Part shown: positions 24,593 through 35,849 of the stretch, piece by piece
Layout of the letters: the number at the start of each line of letters is the position of its first letter
Numbering within the stretch: position 1 is the first letter of the stretch
Source of the DNA: Tuberibacillus sp. Marseille-P3662
GTDB taxonomy: Bacteria; Bacillota; Bacilli; Bacillales; Sporolactobacillaceae
Direction: 5' to 3'
Assembly (NCBI RefSeq): GCF_900178005.1
Contig: NZ_FXBS01000003.1
Span: 62,001 to 126,000 of the forward strand
Length of the DNA: 64,000 nucleotides
Notes under the pieces: model-generated
What the model was told of the DNA's origin: nothing
The model's input: only the letters and a program-made list of their open reading frames with translations
Databases searched by the model: none
Translations under genes and position numbers: made by a program

Positions 24593-24871
24593 ATGGCGCC
24601 GCTTATTATTTCTGGTCTTTTTTGGCTTGTAGGTATTTTGGTTATGATTGGTGGACGTATTCTTTACATACAATTGAACCATACGCGTCACCATTTGAAA
24701 GAACATGCCGAGTCGGTTAAGCATCAAGACCAATCGAAAAGTTTATATTTAGGTATGGGTGAAAAGGCTCTTAATTTCACACCATGGTATGCAATCCGGC
24801 TGTTTTTCATAATTGTGGGCCTTTGTATCATGGCTCTCGGTTTTGTTGCGCTTGGCTTTTATCCAGTCTAG
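24593..24871 (+). CDS. Small two-span membrane protein of unknown function
   Basis: The 92-residue protein starts at ATG 24593, eight bases after AAAAGGAT; an upstream in-frame GTG overlaps that site. It has hydrophobic segments at about residues 4-24 and 64-88, separated by a polar, histidine-rich stretch (NHTRHHLKEHAESVKHQDQ). I do not recognise the family. It occupies the place of yebC/yebD in the B. subtilis order between pbuG and yebE. The stop overlaps the convergent Hsp20 gene by four bases. Confidence 0.7.
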   Translation: MAPLIISGLFWLVGILVMIGGRILYIQLNHTRHHLKEHAESVKHQDQSKSLYLGMGEKALNFTPWYAIRLFFIIVGLCIMALGFVALGFYPV

Positions 24872-25290
24872 TCCTTGGGTTCAACGATGATTTCGTTCAC
24901 TTCTTCTTCTTGGATTTTTTCTAACGTAACCGTCAGCATACCCGTTCTATAATGAGCATCTAGCGGTTTGGTTTTAACGGGGGACGGGAGCTGAATGGTG
25001 CGTTTAAAGGGTCCTTTTTTGAGTTCTTCTTTGACCATTTGTTTATCGGGAAACTCCATATGGCGCTCGCCTTTTATCACTAAAGACTGGTGATAGACAT
25101 ACATATGCAGATCTTCGGTACTTCGAACACCTGGAACTTGCAGTAAACAAATGACTTGAGTGTCAGATTCGTATAAATTGACGGGCGGCCAATCCTTTGT
25201 AAACATATCTTGAAAATCATTTAAGAAATCTTTGCCTAGAAAATCGCTGACTGAACGTCTCCATTCCTTGTATTTTTTGTGTTCGTCCAT
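24868..25290 (-). CDS. Hsp20/alpha-crystallin family protein
   Basis: The 140-residue protein starts at ATG 25290, nine bases after GAGAGGTG. An upstream GTG at 25302 lies inside that ribosome-binding site. It has an N-terminal region of about 40 residues, then an alpha-crystallin domain with [26 protein letters not shown] and a GMLTVTLEK motif close to the family's G-x-L. Small heat-shock proteins hold unfolded proteins; some Bacillus members (CotM, YocM) are coat or stress proteins, and which applies is not clear. It is transcribed against its neighbours. Confidence 0.85.
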   Translation of the reverse strand: MDEHKKYKEWRRSVSDFLGKDFLNDFQDMFTKDWPPVNLYESDTQVICLLQVPGVRSTEDLHMYVYHQSLVIKGERHMEFPDKQMVKEELKKGPFKRTIQLPSPVKTKPLDAHYRTGMLTVTLEKIQEEEVNEIIVEPKD

Positions 25291-25391
25291 ATTTATTTTC
25301 ACCTCTCAAAAACATACTATGGGCTTTTATCATATATGTGCGGCATGATAAGATGTTTTTATTAATCCTAATGACGGGGTGGGGGATGGCG

Positions 25392-25931
25392 ATGTTCGAA
25401 AATCCTATCTTAATGGTTATTATTATCTTAGTCATTAATATTATCTATGTTTCTTTTTACACGCTTCGGACCATCTTAACTTTGAAAAATTATCGATATG
25501 CCGCGGCACTAGTGAGTATGTTTGAGGCATTTGTTTATGTCCTTGGTATCGGTTTGGTCATCAATAATCTCCATCAAATTGAAAATATAGTTGCCTATGC
25601 GATTGGCTTTGCCTCCGGTGTTATTGTTGGCATGAAGATTGAAGAAAAGCTGGCGCTTGGTTATATTACGGTGACCGTGATTACGAGTCGAGTTCGAGAG
25701 AATTTGGCTGAAGCCTTACGCGAGAGAGGCTATGGCGTTACTGTGTGGACTGCCCATGGCCGACAAGGTGAACGGATGATGATGGAAATTTTAACACCGA
25801 GAAAAAATGAATGGAATTTAATTGACAGTGTTAAAGGGCTTGACCCTAATGCCTTTATCGTCTCACATGAGCCCAAAAGTTTTCATGGCGGATTTTGGGT
25901 TAAAGCGATTAGAAAGGATATGCGCCCATGA
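25392..25931 (+). CDS. yebE: UPF0316/DUF2179 membrane protein (YebE-like)
   Basis: The 179-residue protein has three membrane segments (about residues 5-24, 38-58, 64-85) and a C-terminal DUF2179 domain (TVTVITSRV through FHGGFW). DUF2179 resembles the nucleotide- or ligand-binding tail seen in YitT proteins. ATG 25392 follows GGGGG at a good distance; ATG 25386 and an upstream start at 25338 are also possible. B. subtilis YebE has the same place between pbuG and purE. The stop overlaps the next start by four bases. Function is unknown. Confidence 0.85.
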   Translation: MFENPILMVIIILVINIIYVSFYTLRTILTLKNYRYAAALVSMFEAFVYVLGIGLVINNLHQIENIVAYAIGFASGVIVGMKIEEKLALGYITVTVITSRVRENLAEALRERGYGVTVWTAHGRQGERMMMEILTPRKNEWNLIDSVKGLDPNAFIVSHEPKSFHGGFWVKAIRKDMRP

Positions 25932-26125
25932 AAAAACCGAACAAAAAAACGTTTTCTGTTGTGGATTTTGGTTCAATTGATCAATGTTTGCAAGCGATGG
26001 AAGCCGAAGGTTATCGACCGGTTAGACGGAAAGAAGAGCCGGTGTTCAAGGAAGGAAAACAGGGTCCTGAATATGTTAGGCAGAACATTGCTTATGAAGG
26101 CAGATTGATAAAATCCGAACAATGA
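25928..26125 (+). CDS. yebG: NETI-motif protein (YebG-like)
   Basis: The 65-residue protein begins [11 protein letters not shown] and contains [25 protein letters not shown], the pattern of the small YebG/NETI-motif family that precedes purE in many Bacillus genomes. Here the NETI-like tetrapeptide is not exact. The start overlaps the yebE stop (ATGA). The first PurR box of the pur operon overlaps its 3' end. Function is unknown. Confidence 0.8.
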   Translation: MKKPNKKTFSVVDFGSIDQCLQAMEAEGYRPVRRKEEPVFKEGKQGPEYVRQNIAYEGRLIKSEQ

Positions 26126-26154
26126 TAATATAAGATGATAAATTGTTCGATTAT
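26111..26154. promoter_or_regulatory. PurR box pair of the pur operon
   Basis: AAATCCGAACAATG (26111-26124) matches the PurBox consensus AWWWCCGAACWWT almost exactly. AATTGTTCGATTAT (26141-26154) is the inverted second box. The first overlaps the end of yebG. The pair lies directly upstream of the pur promoter, as in B. subtilis. Confidence 0.85.
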
Positions 26155-26156
26155 TA

Positions 26157-26185
26157 TTGACGGTGATACAGGGAATTGTTATGAT
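26157..26185 (+). promoter_or_regulatory. Sigma-A promoter of the pur operon
   Basis: TTGACG (26157-26162), 17 bp, TATGAT (26180-26185). The leader would be about 408 bases long and includes a guanine riboswitch, a terminator and a repeat element. Confidence 0.8.
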
Positions 26186-26219
26186 TAAGGTGTCATAAGG
26201 CGAATCGGAAAAATTTTGT

Positions 26220-26290
26220 TCCTCATATAATCATGGGAATAGGGCCCGGAAGTTTCTACCCAACGACCGTAAATTGTTGGACTATGAGGA
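26220..26290 (+). promoter_or_regulatory. Guanine riboswitch aptamer of the pur operon
   Basis: P1 pairs TCCTCATA (26220-26227) with TATGAGGA (26283-26290). P2 uses TGGG/CCCG-type pairs, J2/3 is TTTCTACC, and P3 is CAACG/TTGTTG-like around CCGTAAA. C at 26282 in GACTATGA indicates guanine/hypoxanthine specificity. It lies between the promoter and a large terminator, so guanine stops the operon early, on top of PurR control. Confidence 0.92.
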
Positions 26291-26335
26291 GAAGATGTAG
26301 CGTTCTGCTTTGTTGTGTGCAAAAAAGCGACCAGC

Positions 26336-26387
26336 AACCGGATCGTTCGTTTTCTCATCTCATGAGAGACGAATGATCCGGTTTTTT
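26336..26387 (+). terminator. Riboswitch-controlled terminator of the pur operon
   Basis: AACCGGATCGTTCGT (26336-26350) pairs with ACGAATGATCCGGTT (26369-26383), with one mismatch, extended by TCTCAT/ATGAGA. TTTTT follows. It lies about 45 bases after the aptamer. Confidence 0.88.
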
Positions 26388-26392
26388 ACTTT

Positions 26393-26568
26393 GGCAGTTT
26401 TTGTAAATTTTGTTGCTTTTTATCTTCAAAAATGCATCGTAGTAACCGCTCTGGAAATACATTACGCTTTTGCCCGCAGAAAGCGACTGCCCGGAATGGA
26501 AATCGACATAGCATTTACTCGTATTTTACAGTTTTTCTGCATAACAACAATCTTTGATAAAAAAGCCT
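26393..26568. repeat. Palindromic MITE-like repeat, copy B (internally deleted)
   Basis: It starts GGCAGTTTTTGTAAATTTTGTTGC and ends AACAACAATCTTTGATAAAAAAGCC. Both ends match copy C (36410-36949), but the middle is collapsed to 176 bases. It sits in the pur leader between the riboswitch terminator and purE. Confidence 0.75.
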
Positions 26569-26599
26569 TTACTTTTTAAGGAATGATGGGGGTGTGTCT

Positions 26600-27082
26600 A
26601 TGAATGCTGAAATTGGAGTTATTATGGGAAGCCAGTCGGATTGGGAAACGATGCGGCATTCATGCGAGGTGTTGGATGAGCTAGGGCTTTCATATGAGAA
26701 AAAAGTTGTATCAGCCCACCGGACACCTGACTTGATGTTTACTTATGCCGAGGACGCTAGAAGTCGAGGACTTAAAGTGATTATTGCTGGGGCGGGTGGT
26801 GCCGCCCATTTACCAGGAATGGTCGCAGCTAAAACGACCTTGCCCGTGATCGGTGTACCTGTTCAATCCAAAGCACTGAATGGCATGGACTCATTACTAT
26901 CTATTGCACAAATGCCAGGTGGGGTTCCTGTTGCAACGGTTGCGATAGGTCAATCAGGGGCTAAAAACGCTGGATTGTTAGCTGCACAAATTCTTTCAGC
27001 TTTTGACTCGCAGCTGGCCAAGCGATTGGATGACTATCGTGAAGGGCTCAGACAGAAGGTTATGGAAGGAAGTGATTTGTGA
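26600..27082 (+). CDS. purE: N5-carboxyaminoimidazole ribonucleotide mutase
   Basis: The 160-residue class I PurE moves the carboxyl of N5-CAIR to give CAIR in IMP synthesis. Signatures are [20 protein letters not shown] with the catalytic histidine, [13 protein letters not shown], and [19 protein letters not shown] 26600 follows GGGGGTG by five bases; an in-frame GTG at 26594 is inside the ribosome-binding site. It is the first gene of the pur operon, and its stop overlaps the purK start (TGATG). Confidence 0.97.
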   Translation: MNAEIGVIMGSQSDWETMRHSCEVLDELGLSYEKKVVSAHRTPDLMFTYAEDARSRGLKVIIAGAGGAAHLPGMVAAKTTLPVIGVPVQSKALNGMDSLLSIAQMPGGVPVATVAIGQSGAKNAGLLAAQILSAFDSQLAKRLDDYREGLRQKVMEGSDL

Positions 27083-28233
27083 TGGCACCCATTATAACAC
27101 CGGGACAAACGATTGGCATATTAGGTGGCGGTCAACTCGGCCGGATGATGACGATTTCCGCTAAGGAAATGGGGTATCGTGTCATTGTCCTTGACCCGAA
27201 ACCAGACGCTCCTTGTGGTCAGGTGGCAGATGAGCAGGTTGTGGCTGCCTATGATGATGCCGCTGCGGTTCAGCAACTTTCAGAAATGACGGATGTTATC
27301 ACGTATGAATTTGAAAATGTCGATATTAATACAGCGAAGTTCCTTGAGGCTCATGCATACATGCCGCAAGGAAGTGAGCTTTTGGAAATCACGAGTGATC
27401 GTCTAAGGGAAAAAGCGACATTAGCGTCCGCTGAAGTGCCTGTCGCTCCTTATGCGGCGGTGAGTACGTCTAAGGATTTAGATGAAGGGTTGCAACTCAC
27501 GGGGTATCCCGCTGTTCTCAAAACGGCGTCAGGAGGATATGACGGCAAAGGACAATATGTGATTCAGTCAGAGGATGACGCTGAAGCGCTTAGGCACCTT
27601 TTGACCGGTGATAGACCGTATGTTCTTGAACAGTGGGTCGCATTCGATAAGGAAATATCGGTCATTGTCACACGGAGTTCTCAAGGGGAGCAAACCATGT
27701 TTCCGGTCGGTGAGAACCATCACGAGAATAATATTTTACATCATACTATCGTTCCGGCCAAAGTTGATGATGTGGTGATCGACCAAGCCAAACAGGTGGC
27801 CCATCAAGTCGCTGATGCCGTTCAGTTAGTCGGAACTTTGGGAGTCGAAATGTTCGTTCAAGCAGACGGAACGGTCGTTGTTAATGAATTGGCACCACGG
27901 CCGCATAATTCCGGTCATTACACGATTGAAGCATGCGAGACATCGCAATTCCGCCAGCATATTCGAGCGATTTGCGGTTGGCCATTAGCATCGACATCCT
28001 TATTAAAACCCGCCGTTTCGGTCAACATACTAGGTGAGCATGTAGGCGACGTCTTGGAATCCATTTCGGAGATAGGCGAAGCTAATATCCATTTTTATGG
28101 TAAAGATGCAGCGAAACAAGGGCGGAAAATGGGACATGTTACGCTTTTAGCTGATACAACGGATCAAGCATTGAGCACCCTCACTCGTTTAAATATTTGG
28201 CCAACATTAGATATGAAGGAGACGACGACATGA
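27082..28233 (+). CDS. purK: N5-carboxyaminoimidazole ribonucleotide synthase
   Basis: The 383-residue ATP-grasp enzyme makes N5-CAIR from AIR, bicarbonate and ATP, feeding PurE. It begins [13 protein letters not shown] and has the ATP-grasp segments [29 protein letters not shown] and [16 protein letters not shown] 27082 overlaps the purE stop; GTG 27079 one codon earlier is also possible. The 3' end overlaps purB by four bases. Confidence 0.96.
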   Translation: MAPIITPGQTIGILGGGQLGRMMTISAKEMGYRVIVLDPKPDAPCGQVADEQVVAAYDDAAAVQQLSEMTDVITYEFENVDINTAKFLEAHAYMPQGSELLEITSDRLREKATLASAEVPVAPYAAVSTSKDLDEGLQLTGYPAVLKTASGGYDGKGQYVIQSEDDAEALRHLLTGDRPYVLEQWVAFDKEISVIVTRSSQGEQTMFPVGENHHENNILHHTIVPAKVDDVVIDQAKQVAHQVADAVQLVGTLGVEMFVQADGTVVVNELAPRPHNSGHYTIEACETSQFRQHIRAICGWPLASTSLLKPAVSVNILGEHVGDVLESISEIGEANIHFYGKDAAKQGRKMGHVTLLADTTDQALSTLTRLNIWPTLDMKETTT

Positions 28234-29528
28234 TTGAGCGTTATACAAGACCGGAAATGGGAGCGATTTGGACCCAAGAAAATCGATATCAAGCGTGGTT
28301 AGAAGTCGAAATCACAGCTTGTGAAGCTTGGGCAGAACTCGGGACGATTCCGAAAGAGGATGTTGAAAAGATCAGGGAGAACGCAAGCTTTGATGTCGCT
28401 CGGATTGAAGCGATTGAACAAGAAACACGTCATGATGTTGTCGCCTTTACGCGTGCGGTATCCGAAACGCTGGGTGATGAAAAAAAATGGGTCCATTATG
28501 GATTAACCTCAACGGATGTTGTTGATACAGCACAAGCTTATGTTCTCAAGCAAGCGAATGAGATTCTTTATAAAGATCTGGAGCAAATGATCGAGATCTT
28601 GACAGAGAAAGCCAAGGAACATCAATACACGATAATGATGGGGCGAACACATGGGGTTCATGCTGAACCGACGACTTTTGGCTTGAAGCTCGCATTATGG
28701 CGGGAGGAAATGAAACGTAACTTAGAACGGTTCAAACAAGCAGCTGATACGGTCCGTGTTGGTAAACTGTCAGGCGCCGTCGGTACCTATGCTAACATCG
28801 ATCCGTTCGTGGAATCTTATGTGTGTGACCGACTGGGTCTTGAAGCGGCCCCGGTATCAACGCAAACATTGCAACGGGACCGTCACGCTCATTACATGTC
28901 CACACTCGCCTTAATTGCGGCTTCCATTGAGAAATTTGCCGTGGAAATTCGCGGTCTGCAAAAGTCGGAGACTCGTGAAGTCGAAGAGTCGTTTGCTAAG
29001 GGACAAAAAGGTTCTTCAGCGATGCCGCATAAACGCAATCCAATCGGTTCCGAAAATATGACAGGTATGGCCCGGGTAATTCGCGGTTACATGACGACGG
29101 CTTATGAGAATGTGCCGCTCTGGCATGAACGGGATATCTCTCATTCATCGGCTGAACGGGTTATTTTTCCTGATGCGACGATTGCCCTCAATTATATGCT
29201 TAATCGGTTTGGTAGTATCATTAAAAACCTGAAGGTATTCCCTGAAAATATGAAGGCAAATATGCAGAAAACTCACGGTCTTATCTTTTCGCAACGTGTC
29301 CTACTCGCACTTATTGACAAAGGATTCAGCCGTGAAGCGGCTTATGACATTGTTCAGCCGCGGGCGATGGAAGCCTGGGAACGACAAGTTTCTTTTAAGC
29401 AATTGATTGCAGAGGACAAGGATGTTAAAGCGCAGTTATCGGAAGCAGATATCGAGGCTTGCTTTGATGATACGTATCATTTAAAAAATGTTGATGTGAT
29501 TTTTGCACGATTGGGTTTGAATGACTAA
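28230..29528 (+). CDS. purB: Adenylosuccinate lyase
   Basis: The 432-residue fumarase-superfamily enzyme cleaves SAICAR to AICAR and adenylosuccinate to AMP. Motifs are [11 protein letters not shown] at the start, [25 protein letters not shown] with a catalytic histidine, and the flexible signature loop [15 protein letters not shown] 28230 overlaps the purK stop (ATGA) and follows AAGGAGAC. Confidence 0.97.
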   Translation: MIERYTRPEMGAIWTQENRYQAWLEVEITACEAWAELGTIPKEDVEKIRENASFDVARIEAIEQETRHDVVAFTRAVSETLGDEKKWVHYGLTSTDVVDTAQAYVLKQANEILYKDLEQMIEILTEKAKEHQYTIMMGRTHGVHAEPTTFGLKLALWREEMKRNLERFKQAADTVRVGKLSGAVGTYANIDPFVESYVCDRLGLEAAPVSTQTLQRDRHAHYMSTLALIAASIEKFAVEIRGLQKSETREVEESFAKGQKGSSAMPHKRNPIGSENMTGMARVIRGYMTTAYENVPLWHERDISHSSAERVIFPDATIALNYMLNRFGSIIKNLKVFPENMKANMQKTHGLIFSQRVLLALIDKGFSREAAYDIVQPRAMEAWERQVSFKQLIAEDKDVKAQLSEADIEACFDDTYHLKNVDVIFARLGLND

Positions 29529-29546
29529 CAGATAGGGGGCGCCCAT

Positions 29547-30260
29547 ATGACGGTATCGACATGCCTTTATGAAGGGAAAGCGAAGCGGATTTATCAGACG
29601 GATCAAGTGAATGAACTTTTGGTTGAATATAAAGATGATGCGACAGCCTTTAACGGTGAAAAACAGGCGGTGCTTTCCGGAAAGGGGAGGCTGAACAATG
29701 AAATCAGCGCTCGACTTTTAGCAAAGCTTCAAGAAGATGGGGTCCCGAACCATTTTATCCGGAAAGTGTCTGACCGCGAACAACTCGTTCAAGCTGTGAA
29801 GATTATGCCGCTTGAAGTGGTGGTTCGCAACGTTGCAGCCGGTAGTCTTGCTGGGCGCATCGGTTATGAAGAAGGTGTCAAGCTCAAGCAGCCGATTATT
29901 GAATTTTATTATAAGGATGATGACTTAGGCGACCCGTTGCTCAATCGGGATCATATCACTGAATTAGCCATGACTGACTCTGAGACATTGGATGCCATTG
30001 AAGAGCAAGCTCTAAAGGTGAACACGATTCTATCAAACTATTTTCTGTCGAAGAACATCCGGCTGATTGATTTCAAACTAGAATTTGGTCATACCGAAAC
30101 AGCGGGTCAGTTGATTTTGGCTGATGAAGTGTCACCAGATACATGCCGGTTATGGGATGCCAACACAAATGAGAAATTGGATAAAGATGTTTTCAGACGT
30201 GATTTGGCTGATCTACCGGAAGTCTATGAACAACTTTTACATCGACTGGGGGATGCGTGA
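29547..30260 (+). CDS. purC: SAICAR synthase
   Basis: The 237-residue protein joins CAIR with aspartate using ATP. It has LYEGKAKRIYQTD, EVVVRNVAAGSLAGR, IIEFYYKDDDLGDPL and LIDFKLEFG with ADEVSPDTCRLWD, all PurC signatures. It starts at ATG 29547 after GATAGGGGG, and its stop overlaps the purS start. Confidence 0.97.
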   Translation: MTVSTCLYEGKAKRIYQTDQVNELLVEYKDDATAFNGEKQAVLSGKGRLNNEISARLLAKLQEDGVPNHFIRKVSDREQLVQAVKIMPLEVVVRNVAAGSLAGRIGYEEGVKLKQPIIEFYYKDDDLGDPLLNRDHITELAMTDSETLDAIEEQALKVNTILSNYFLSKNIRLIDFKLEFGHTETAGQLILADEVSPDTCRLWDANTNEKLDKDVFRRDLADLPEVYEQLLHRLGDA

Positions 30261-30511
30261 TGAAACGAGTCAAAGTCTTCGTAACCTTAAAAGAGGCTGT
30301 TTTAGATCCACAAGGGCAGGCCGTACAGCAGTCCCTGCTCAATTTAAATTATAACGAAGTGAAAGATGTTCGGGTTGGTAAATATTTTGAGCTAACTGTC
30401 GATGAGACCGAGAATATTGAGTCATCCATTGACGCTATGTGTGATAAGGTTCTCGCAAACACGGTCATTGAAGATTATCGTTATGAGGTTGAGGAGGTCG
30501 TTTCCCAGTGA
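30260..30511 (+). CDS. purS: Phosphoribosylformylglycinamidine synthase subunit PurS
   Basis: The 83-residue protein ([29 protein letters not shown]) is the small subunit that links PurQ and PurL in the three-part FGAM synthase of Gram-positives. ATG 30260 overlaps the purC stop (TGATG). GTG 30257 is also in frame. It ends overlapping purQ. Confidence 0.95.
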   Translation: MKRVKVFVTLKEAVLDPQGQAVQQSLLNLNYNEVKDVRVGKYFELTVDETENIESSIDAMCDKVLANTVIEDYRYEVEEVVSQ

Positions 30512-31194
30512 AGACAGCCGTCATTGTTTTTCCTGGTTCGAATTGTGATGCCGATATGTATCACGCGATAACGGATGGTATTGGCCAAGAAGTGGCATTC
30601 GTCTGGCACACGGAGCATTCATTGGATGGATTCGATGCTGTGATGATTCCTGGCGGCTTCTCTTATGGCGATTATTTGCGCTCGGGGGCCATTGCGAGTT
30701 TTTCTAATATTATGCCGGCTGTCAAACAAGCGGTAGAGGATGGTAAGCCTGTCCTTGGCGTTTGCAATGGTTTTCAAGTCTTGCTGGAAGCAGGGCTGTT
30801 GCCCGGTGCGATGATGCGCAATACGGGTTTGAAGTTCATTTGTCGTCCGGTAGATTTAACCGTCAATCATGCTGAAACGATGTTCACATCATCCTATAAA
30901 GCCAATGAAACCATCCGCATTCCTGTCGCTCACAATGAAGGTAACTATTATTGTGATCCTGAGACCTTAGAAAAGATGGAAGATAACAAGCAAATTGTTT
31001 TTCGTTATAAAAATAACCCTAATGGATCGACGGGTGATATTGCCGGGATTATTAATGAAAAAGGGAATGTGCTAGGGATGATGCCGCACCCTGAACGAGC
31101 TGCTGATGCCTTGCTCGGTCATGATCACGGCCTGCGTTTATTCCAATCCGTTCTGCATAATTGGAGGGAACACCATGCCAAAGTTGCACAATGA
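30508..31194 (+). CDS. purQ: Phosphoribosylformylglycinamidine synthase subunit PurQ
   Basis: The 228-residue glutaminase subunit supplies ammonia to PurL. It has [31 protein letters not shown] with the nucleophilic cysteine, and GMMPHPERA with the catalytic histidine. The GTG start overlaps the purS stop and follows GAGGAGG. It overlaps purL by 20 bases. Confidence 0.96.
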   Translation: MKTAVIVFPGSNCDADMYHAITDGIGQEVAFVWHTEHSLDGFDAVMIPGGFSYGDYLRSGAIASFSNIMPAVKQAVEDGKPVLGVCNGFQVLLEAGLLPGAMMRNTGLKFICRPVDLTVNHAETMFTSSYKANETIRIPVAHNEGNYYCDPETLEKMEDNKQIVFRYKNNPNGSTGDIAGIINEKGNVLGMMPHPERAADALLGHDHGLRLFQSVLHNWREHHAKVAQ

Positions 31195-33406
31195 ACCGAC
31201 CGCTGAAGCAATTAGAGAGCAGCGATTGTATCAAGAGATGGGCGTGACAGACGATGAATTTGAGCTGATTCATCAGTTGCTCGGCCGCGATCCGAATCAT
31301 ACGGAACTTGGGTTATTTTCCGTAATGTGGTCGGAACATTGCAGTTACAAGACATCGAAACCTGTTCTCAAAAAATTTCCGTCCGAAGGTCCACAAGTTC
31401 TACAAGGGCCGGGTGAAGGTGCTGGCATCGTTGATATCGGTGACGGGCAAGCGGTCGCTTTCAAAATTGAGAGTCATAACCATCCATCAGCGATTGAACC
31501 ATACCAAGGCGCAGCCACGGGTGTCGGCGGGATTATCCGTGATGTGTTCTCTATGGGAGCCAAGCCCATTGCGCTATTAAACTCGCTTCGCTTTGGTGAC
31601 CTGAACAATCAGCACGTGAGATATTTGTTCGATAAGGTCGTTGAAGGTATCGGTGGTTACGGGAACTGCATTGGCATCCCAACAGTTGGCGGGGAAGTTC
31701 AGTTTGATGACTGTTATAACGGTAATCCGCTTGTGAACGCCATGTGTGTGGGTTTGATTAGTCATGATGATATTCAGGTCGGTCAAGCGAAGGGCATTGG
31801 CAATACGGTGATGTACGTCGGTGCCAGTACCGGCCGGGATGGGATTCATGGTGCGACGTTCGCCTCCGAAGAACTAAGTGAGGAATCAGAGAACAAACGT
31901 CCATCTGTCCAAGTCGGGGATCCATTTATGGAAAAGCTTTTACTCGAAGCTTGTCTGGAACTTGTTCACTCTGATGCATTGGTCGGGATTCAAGATATGG
32001 GGGCTGCCGGACTGACATCTTCAGCCAGTGAAATGGCGAGCAAAGCCGGAGTGGGTATTGCTATGAATTTAGATGCGGTCCCGCAGCGTGAACAAGGGAT
32101 GACACCGTACGAAATGATGCTTTCCGAATCACAAGAACGGATGCTGATTGTTGTGGAAAAAGGGCGCGAACATGAGATTCAGAATCTTTTTGCTGGCTGG
32201 GATTTGCATGCCGTCTCAGTGGGTGAAGTGATTGAGAATAAAGTTTTCCGTTTGTTTCATGAAGGGGATCAAGTTGCGGAAGTCCCTGTTGATTCATTGG
32301 CAGAGGACGCACCGGTTTATCACTTACCGTCGAAGGAGCCTGAATACATTCAGCAAATGGCTAAAGAACCGGCATGGACGCCTAATGAAGATATTAAACT
32401 AAAGGATACGCTATTAAGCTTGTTACAGGAACCCACCATTGCTAGTAAAGAGTGGGTCTATGATCAATATGATTACATGGTACAGACGAACACTGTGGTT
32501 GCCCCAGGCTCTGATGCTGCTGTCGTTAGAATTCGGGAGACAGATAAAGCATTGGCGCTGACAACAGATTGTAATTCAAAGTATTTGTATTTGCACCCTG
32601 AGACCGGTGGAAAAATCGCTGTTGCTGAGGCCGCTCGGAACATAATATGTTCCGGTGGACGCCCGTTGGCGCTGACGGATGGTTTGAATTTTGGGAATCC
32701 AGAGAAACCGGAAGTATTCTGGCAGATGGAAACGGCTGCTAACGGCATGAGTTGGGCTTCACTTGCGTTAGATACACCCGTGATCAGCGGTAACGTATCA
32801 TTATACAATGAATCGGGTGATCAAGCGATTTATCCGACCCCGGTTGTTGGCATGGTCGGTCTCATTAAGCATGTCGATCATATCATGACAACGGCGTTTA
32901 AAAACGCTGGAGACCTCATCTACGTTATAGGTGAAGCGGAGCACGAATTTGGCGGTTCGGCGGTTCAGCAGCTCATTAAAGGTGAGATTACTGGCCAGGC
33001 GCCATCCATTGATTTAGATGTGGAAGCTCGCAGGCAGAAGCAATTATTAACGGTGATTCAAAACGGCTGGTTAAATAGCGCTCATGATGTTTCTGATGGC
33101 GGGCTGGGTGTTGCCGTTGCAGAAAGCCTTATCGACAGTGGGTACGGAGCTGAGCTGACCTTGCAAACGAACCTTGTATCTGAATTGTTTAGTGAAACGC
33201 AGTCACGTTTTATGGTCTCGGTTAAACCTGAGTTCAAGGATGCCTTCGAAGTTTATATGGATGATTGGGTTTTCATGGGTCGTGTGACGAATGATGAAGC
33301 CCTAGTGATCAAGGATGCGAAACAAAAAACGCAGTTGCAGGTGACCACCAGCGAATTGGGGCAGGCCTGGAAAGGAGCGCTTCCATGCTATATGAACGAG
33401 AGCTAA
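31175..33406 (+). CDS. purL: Phosphoribosylformylglycinamidine synthase subunit PurL
   Basis: The 743-residue synthetase subunit makes FGAM from FGAR. It has [23 protein letters not shown] with a catalytic histidine, [19 protein letters not shown] and SDGGLGVA, as in the small PurL of Gram-positives. ATG 31175 follows TTGGAGGG within the end of purQ. It overlaps purF by 22 bases. Confidence 0.97.
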   Translation: MPKLHNEPTAEAIREQRLYQEMGVTDDEFELIHQLLGRDPNHTELGLFSVMWSEHCSYKTSKPVLKKFPSEGPQVLQGPGEGAGIVDIGDGQAVAFKIESHNHPSAIEPYQGAATGVGGIIRDVFSMGAKPIALLNSLRFGDLNNQHVRYLFDKVVEGIGGYGNCIGIPTVGGEVQFDDCYNGNPLVNAMCVGLISHDDIQVGQAKGIGNTVMYVGASTGRDGIHGATFASEELSEESENKRPSVQVGDPFMEKLLLEACLELVHSDALVGIQDMGAAGLTSSASEMASKAGVGIAMNLDAVPQREQGMTPYEMMLSESQERMLIVVEKGREHEIQNLFAGWDLHAVSVGEVIENKVFRLFHEGDQVAEVPVDSLAEDAPVYHLPSKEPEYIQQMAKEPAWTPNEDIKLKDTLLSLLQEPTIASKEWVYDQYDYMVQTNTVVAPGSDAAVVRIRETDKALALTTDCNSKYLYLHPETGGKIAVAEAARNIICSGGRPLALTDGLNFGNPEKPEVFWQMETAANGMSWASLALDTPVISGNVSLYNESGDQAIYPTPVVGMVGLIKHVDHIMTTAFKNAGDLIYVIGEAEHEFGGSAVQQLIKGEITGQAPSIDLDVEARRQKQLLTVIQNGWLNSAHDVSDGGLGVAVAESLIDSGYGAELTLQTNLVSELFSETQSRFMVSVKPEFKDAFEVYMDDWVFMGRVTNDEALVIKDAKQKTQLQVTTSELGQAWKGALPCYMNES

Positions 33407-34818
33407 ACGAGGAATGTGGCGTATTTGGTATATGGGGACATGAGCATGCGGCACAATTAACATACTATGGATTGCATTCCATGCAGCACCGCGGTCAAGA
33501 GGGGGCGGGTATCGCCACAACTGATCAGGAAAACGTTCATTTTCACAAAGGTCTCGGACTCGTTAATGATGTGTTCGATGAACAAACCTTTGATCAATTG
33601 CCAGGCCGGTCAGCGATTGGGCACGTTCGGTATGCCACTTACGGTGAAAATAATTACGCGAATGTCCAGCCGCTTGTATTCCGTTCACAAACAGATACCT
33701 TGTCATTAGCCCATAACGGTAATCTTGTTAATGCGCATGCGTTGCGTCACCAACTTGAAGCACAGGGAAGTATTTTTCAAACAACTTCTGATACAGAAGT
33801 GATTGCCCATCTCATTAAACGCGGGGGTTCCTTACAATTTAAAGAAAAGGTTAAACATGCTCTCTCTATGCTTAAAGGCGCTTATGCCTTTGTCATGTTA
33901 ACAGAAGATCAGCTCCTAGTTGCGCAGGATCCACATGGGATTCGACCGTTATCCATAGGTCGATTAGGGGATGCTTATGTCGTCGCTTCGGAGACATGCG
34001 CGTTTGATCTCATTGGTGCGACATACGAGCGCTCAGTGGAACCTGGGGAAATGTTAGTGATTGATGATGATGGGATTTCTAGCGAAAAGGTATCATCAGC
34101 AGGAGAACGGGCAATGTGCAGTATGGAATATATTTATTTCTCTCGTCCTGACAGCAATATTGAGGATATTAATGTCCATTCGGCTCGCAAACGTCTTGGT
34201 AAACAATTGGCCGGAGAAGCTCCTATAGAAGCTGATGTCGTTACAGGTGTTCCGGATTCAAGTATTTCCGCTGCGATTGGGTATGCGGAATCCTCAGGCA
34301 TCCCATATGAACTGGGGTTAATTAAGAATCGCTACGTGGGTCGGACGTTTATTCAGCCTTCTCAAGAATTACGTGAACAAGGCGTTAGAATGAAACTGGC
34401 CCCTGTGCATGGGATTGTTAAAGATAAACGGGTAGTTATGGTGGATGATTCCATCGTTCGCGGCACGACAAGCCGTCGTATCGTCAATATGCTCAGAGAA
34501 GCCGGAGCTAAAGAGGTCCATGTCAGAATCAGTTCGCCGCCGATTAAGCATCCTTGTTTTTACGGTATTGATACCTCATCAGAAAGTGAACTCATTGCTT
34601 CCGAGTTATCCGTGGACGAAATATGTGAAACGATTGGCGCGGATTCGCTTGAGTTTCTCAGTGTTAATGGTATGACGGATGCGGTCGGCAGGGATTCGAG
34701 CCAGAGTCAATGCGGCCAATGCTTGGCTTGTTTTACAGGAAAATATCCGACAGAAATCTATCCAGGGACGAAATTGCCGCATGAAAAAGAACTGGTATCC
34801 TCAGGAGGCGTGCTATGA
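33385..34818 (+). CDS. purF: Amidophosphoribosyltransferase
   Basis: The 477-residue enzyme makes phosphoribosylamine from PRPP and glutamine, the first step of the pathway. The N-terminus [10 protein letters not shown] is a short propeptide before Cys11, which becomes the N-terminal nucleophile. It has GHVRYATYG, the PRPP motif [13 protein letters not shown], and cysteines ([26 protein letters not shown]) that fit the iron-sulfur cluster of Bacillus-type PurF. AAAGGAG precedes the start. Confidence 0.97.
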   Translation: MLYERELNEECGVFGIWGHEHAAQLTYYGLHSMQHRGQEGAGIATTDQENVHFHKGLGLVNDVFDEQTFDQLPGRSAIGHVRYATYGENNYANVQPLVFRSQTDTLSLAHNGNLVNAHALRHQLEAQGSIFQTTSDTEVIAHLIKRGGSLQFKEKVKHALSMLKGAYAFVMLTEDQLLVAQDPHGIRPLSIGRLGDAYVVASETCAFDLIGATYERSVEPGEMLVIDDDGISSEKVSSAGERAMCSMEYIYFSRPDSNIEDINVHSARKRLGKQLAGEAPIEADVVTGVPDSSISAAIGYAESSGIPYELGLIKNRYVGRTFIQPSQELREQGVRMKLAPVHGIVKDKRVVMVDDSIVRGTTSRRIVNMLREAGAKEVHVRISSPPIKHPCFYGIDTSSESELIASELSVDEICETIGADSLEFLSVNGMTDAVGRDSSQSQCGQCLACFTGKYPTEIYPGTKLPHEKELVSSGGVL

Positions 34819-35849
34819 GCAAAGCCTACAAACAAGCCGGTGTTGATGTTGAAGCCGGCTACGAATCTGTTAACCGGATGAAGCAACATATTCAGCAAAC
34901 GATGCGCCCAGAGCTGATGGGAGCGATTGGTGGATTTGGCGGCGCCTTTGATTTATCTGCCCTTAATTACCGTGAACCTGTCCTTGTTTCGGGAACAGAT
35001 GGAGTTGGGACAAAGTTGAGATTGGCAATACAACTAGAGCGTCATGACACAATTGGTATTGATGCGGTAGCGATGTGTGTCAACGACATTGTAACCCAAG
35101 GCGCTGATCCACTATTTTTCCTTGACTATCTTGCATGCGGTCATTTGATTCCGGAAAAAGCGGAAGCGATTGTCAAAGGTGTTACGGACGGTTGTATCGA
35201 AGCTGGATGTACACTGGTTGGCGGTGAAACAGCGGAAATGCCCGGGATGTATTCAGGTGAGGATTATGACATTGCTGGTTTTGCTGTCGGCGGTGTGGAA
35301 AAATCCAATATGATTACCGGTGCTGATATCGGCTCCGGTGATGTATTAATAGGACTGCCATCAAGCGGTCTGCATAGCAACGGTTTTTCCTTAGTTAGAA
35401 AAATCATAGCGGATGGTGATCTTGATTTACAACAGCCGCTTGCTTCTGGTTCTACTTTGGGTGAACACTTGCTAACTCCTACTCGGATTTATGTTCAACC
35501 AGTGAAAAAGGTGATGAACCATTTTAATATAAAAGGGATGGCGCATATTACGGGCGGCGGGTTTGAGGAAAATATCCCGCGCATGTTGCCAGATGGTTTA
35601 ACAGCAACGATTAATCGTGACGCATGGCCGGTTCTTGACATCTTTTCATTCATTGGTGAGCAAGGGTGTTTGTCGGATGAGGATCTATTTGCCACTTTTA
35701 ATATGGGGATTGGCATGGTGCTTGCTGTTGCCGAGACGGATGCTGATGCCATTATTCAATTGCTGGCTGAACAAGGTGAAGATGCCTATGTGATTGGCAA
35801 GGTACAACCAGGTGAAGCGCTTGAATGGTTAGGACGTGATCACGCATGA
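34815..35849 (+). CDS. purM: AIR synthase (phosphoribosylformylglycinamidine cyclo-ligase)
   Basis: The 344-residue enzyme closes FGAM to AIR with ATP. It has [58 protein letters not shown] and [16 protein letters not shown]. The start overlaps the purF stop by four bases and the end overlaps purN by four, showing tight translational coupling. Confidence 0.97.
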   Translation: MSKAYKQAGVDVEAGYESVNRMKQHIQQTMRPELMGAIGGFGGAFDLSALNYREPVLVSGTDGVGTKLRLAIQLERHDTIGIDAVAMCVNDIVTQGADPLFFLDYLACGHLIPEKAEAIVKGVTDGCIEAGCTLVGGETAEMPGMYSGEDYDIAGFAVGGVEKSNMITGADIGSGDVLIGLPSSGLHSNGFSLVRKIIADGDLDLQQPLASGSTLGEHLLTPTRIYVQPVKKVMNHFNIKGMAHITGGGFEENIPRMLPDGLTATINRDAWPVLDIFSFIGEQGCLSDEDLFATFNMGIGMVLAVAETDADAIIQLLAEQGEDAYVIGKVQPGEALEWLGRDHA

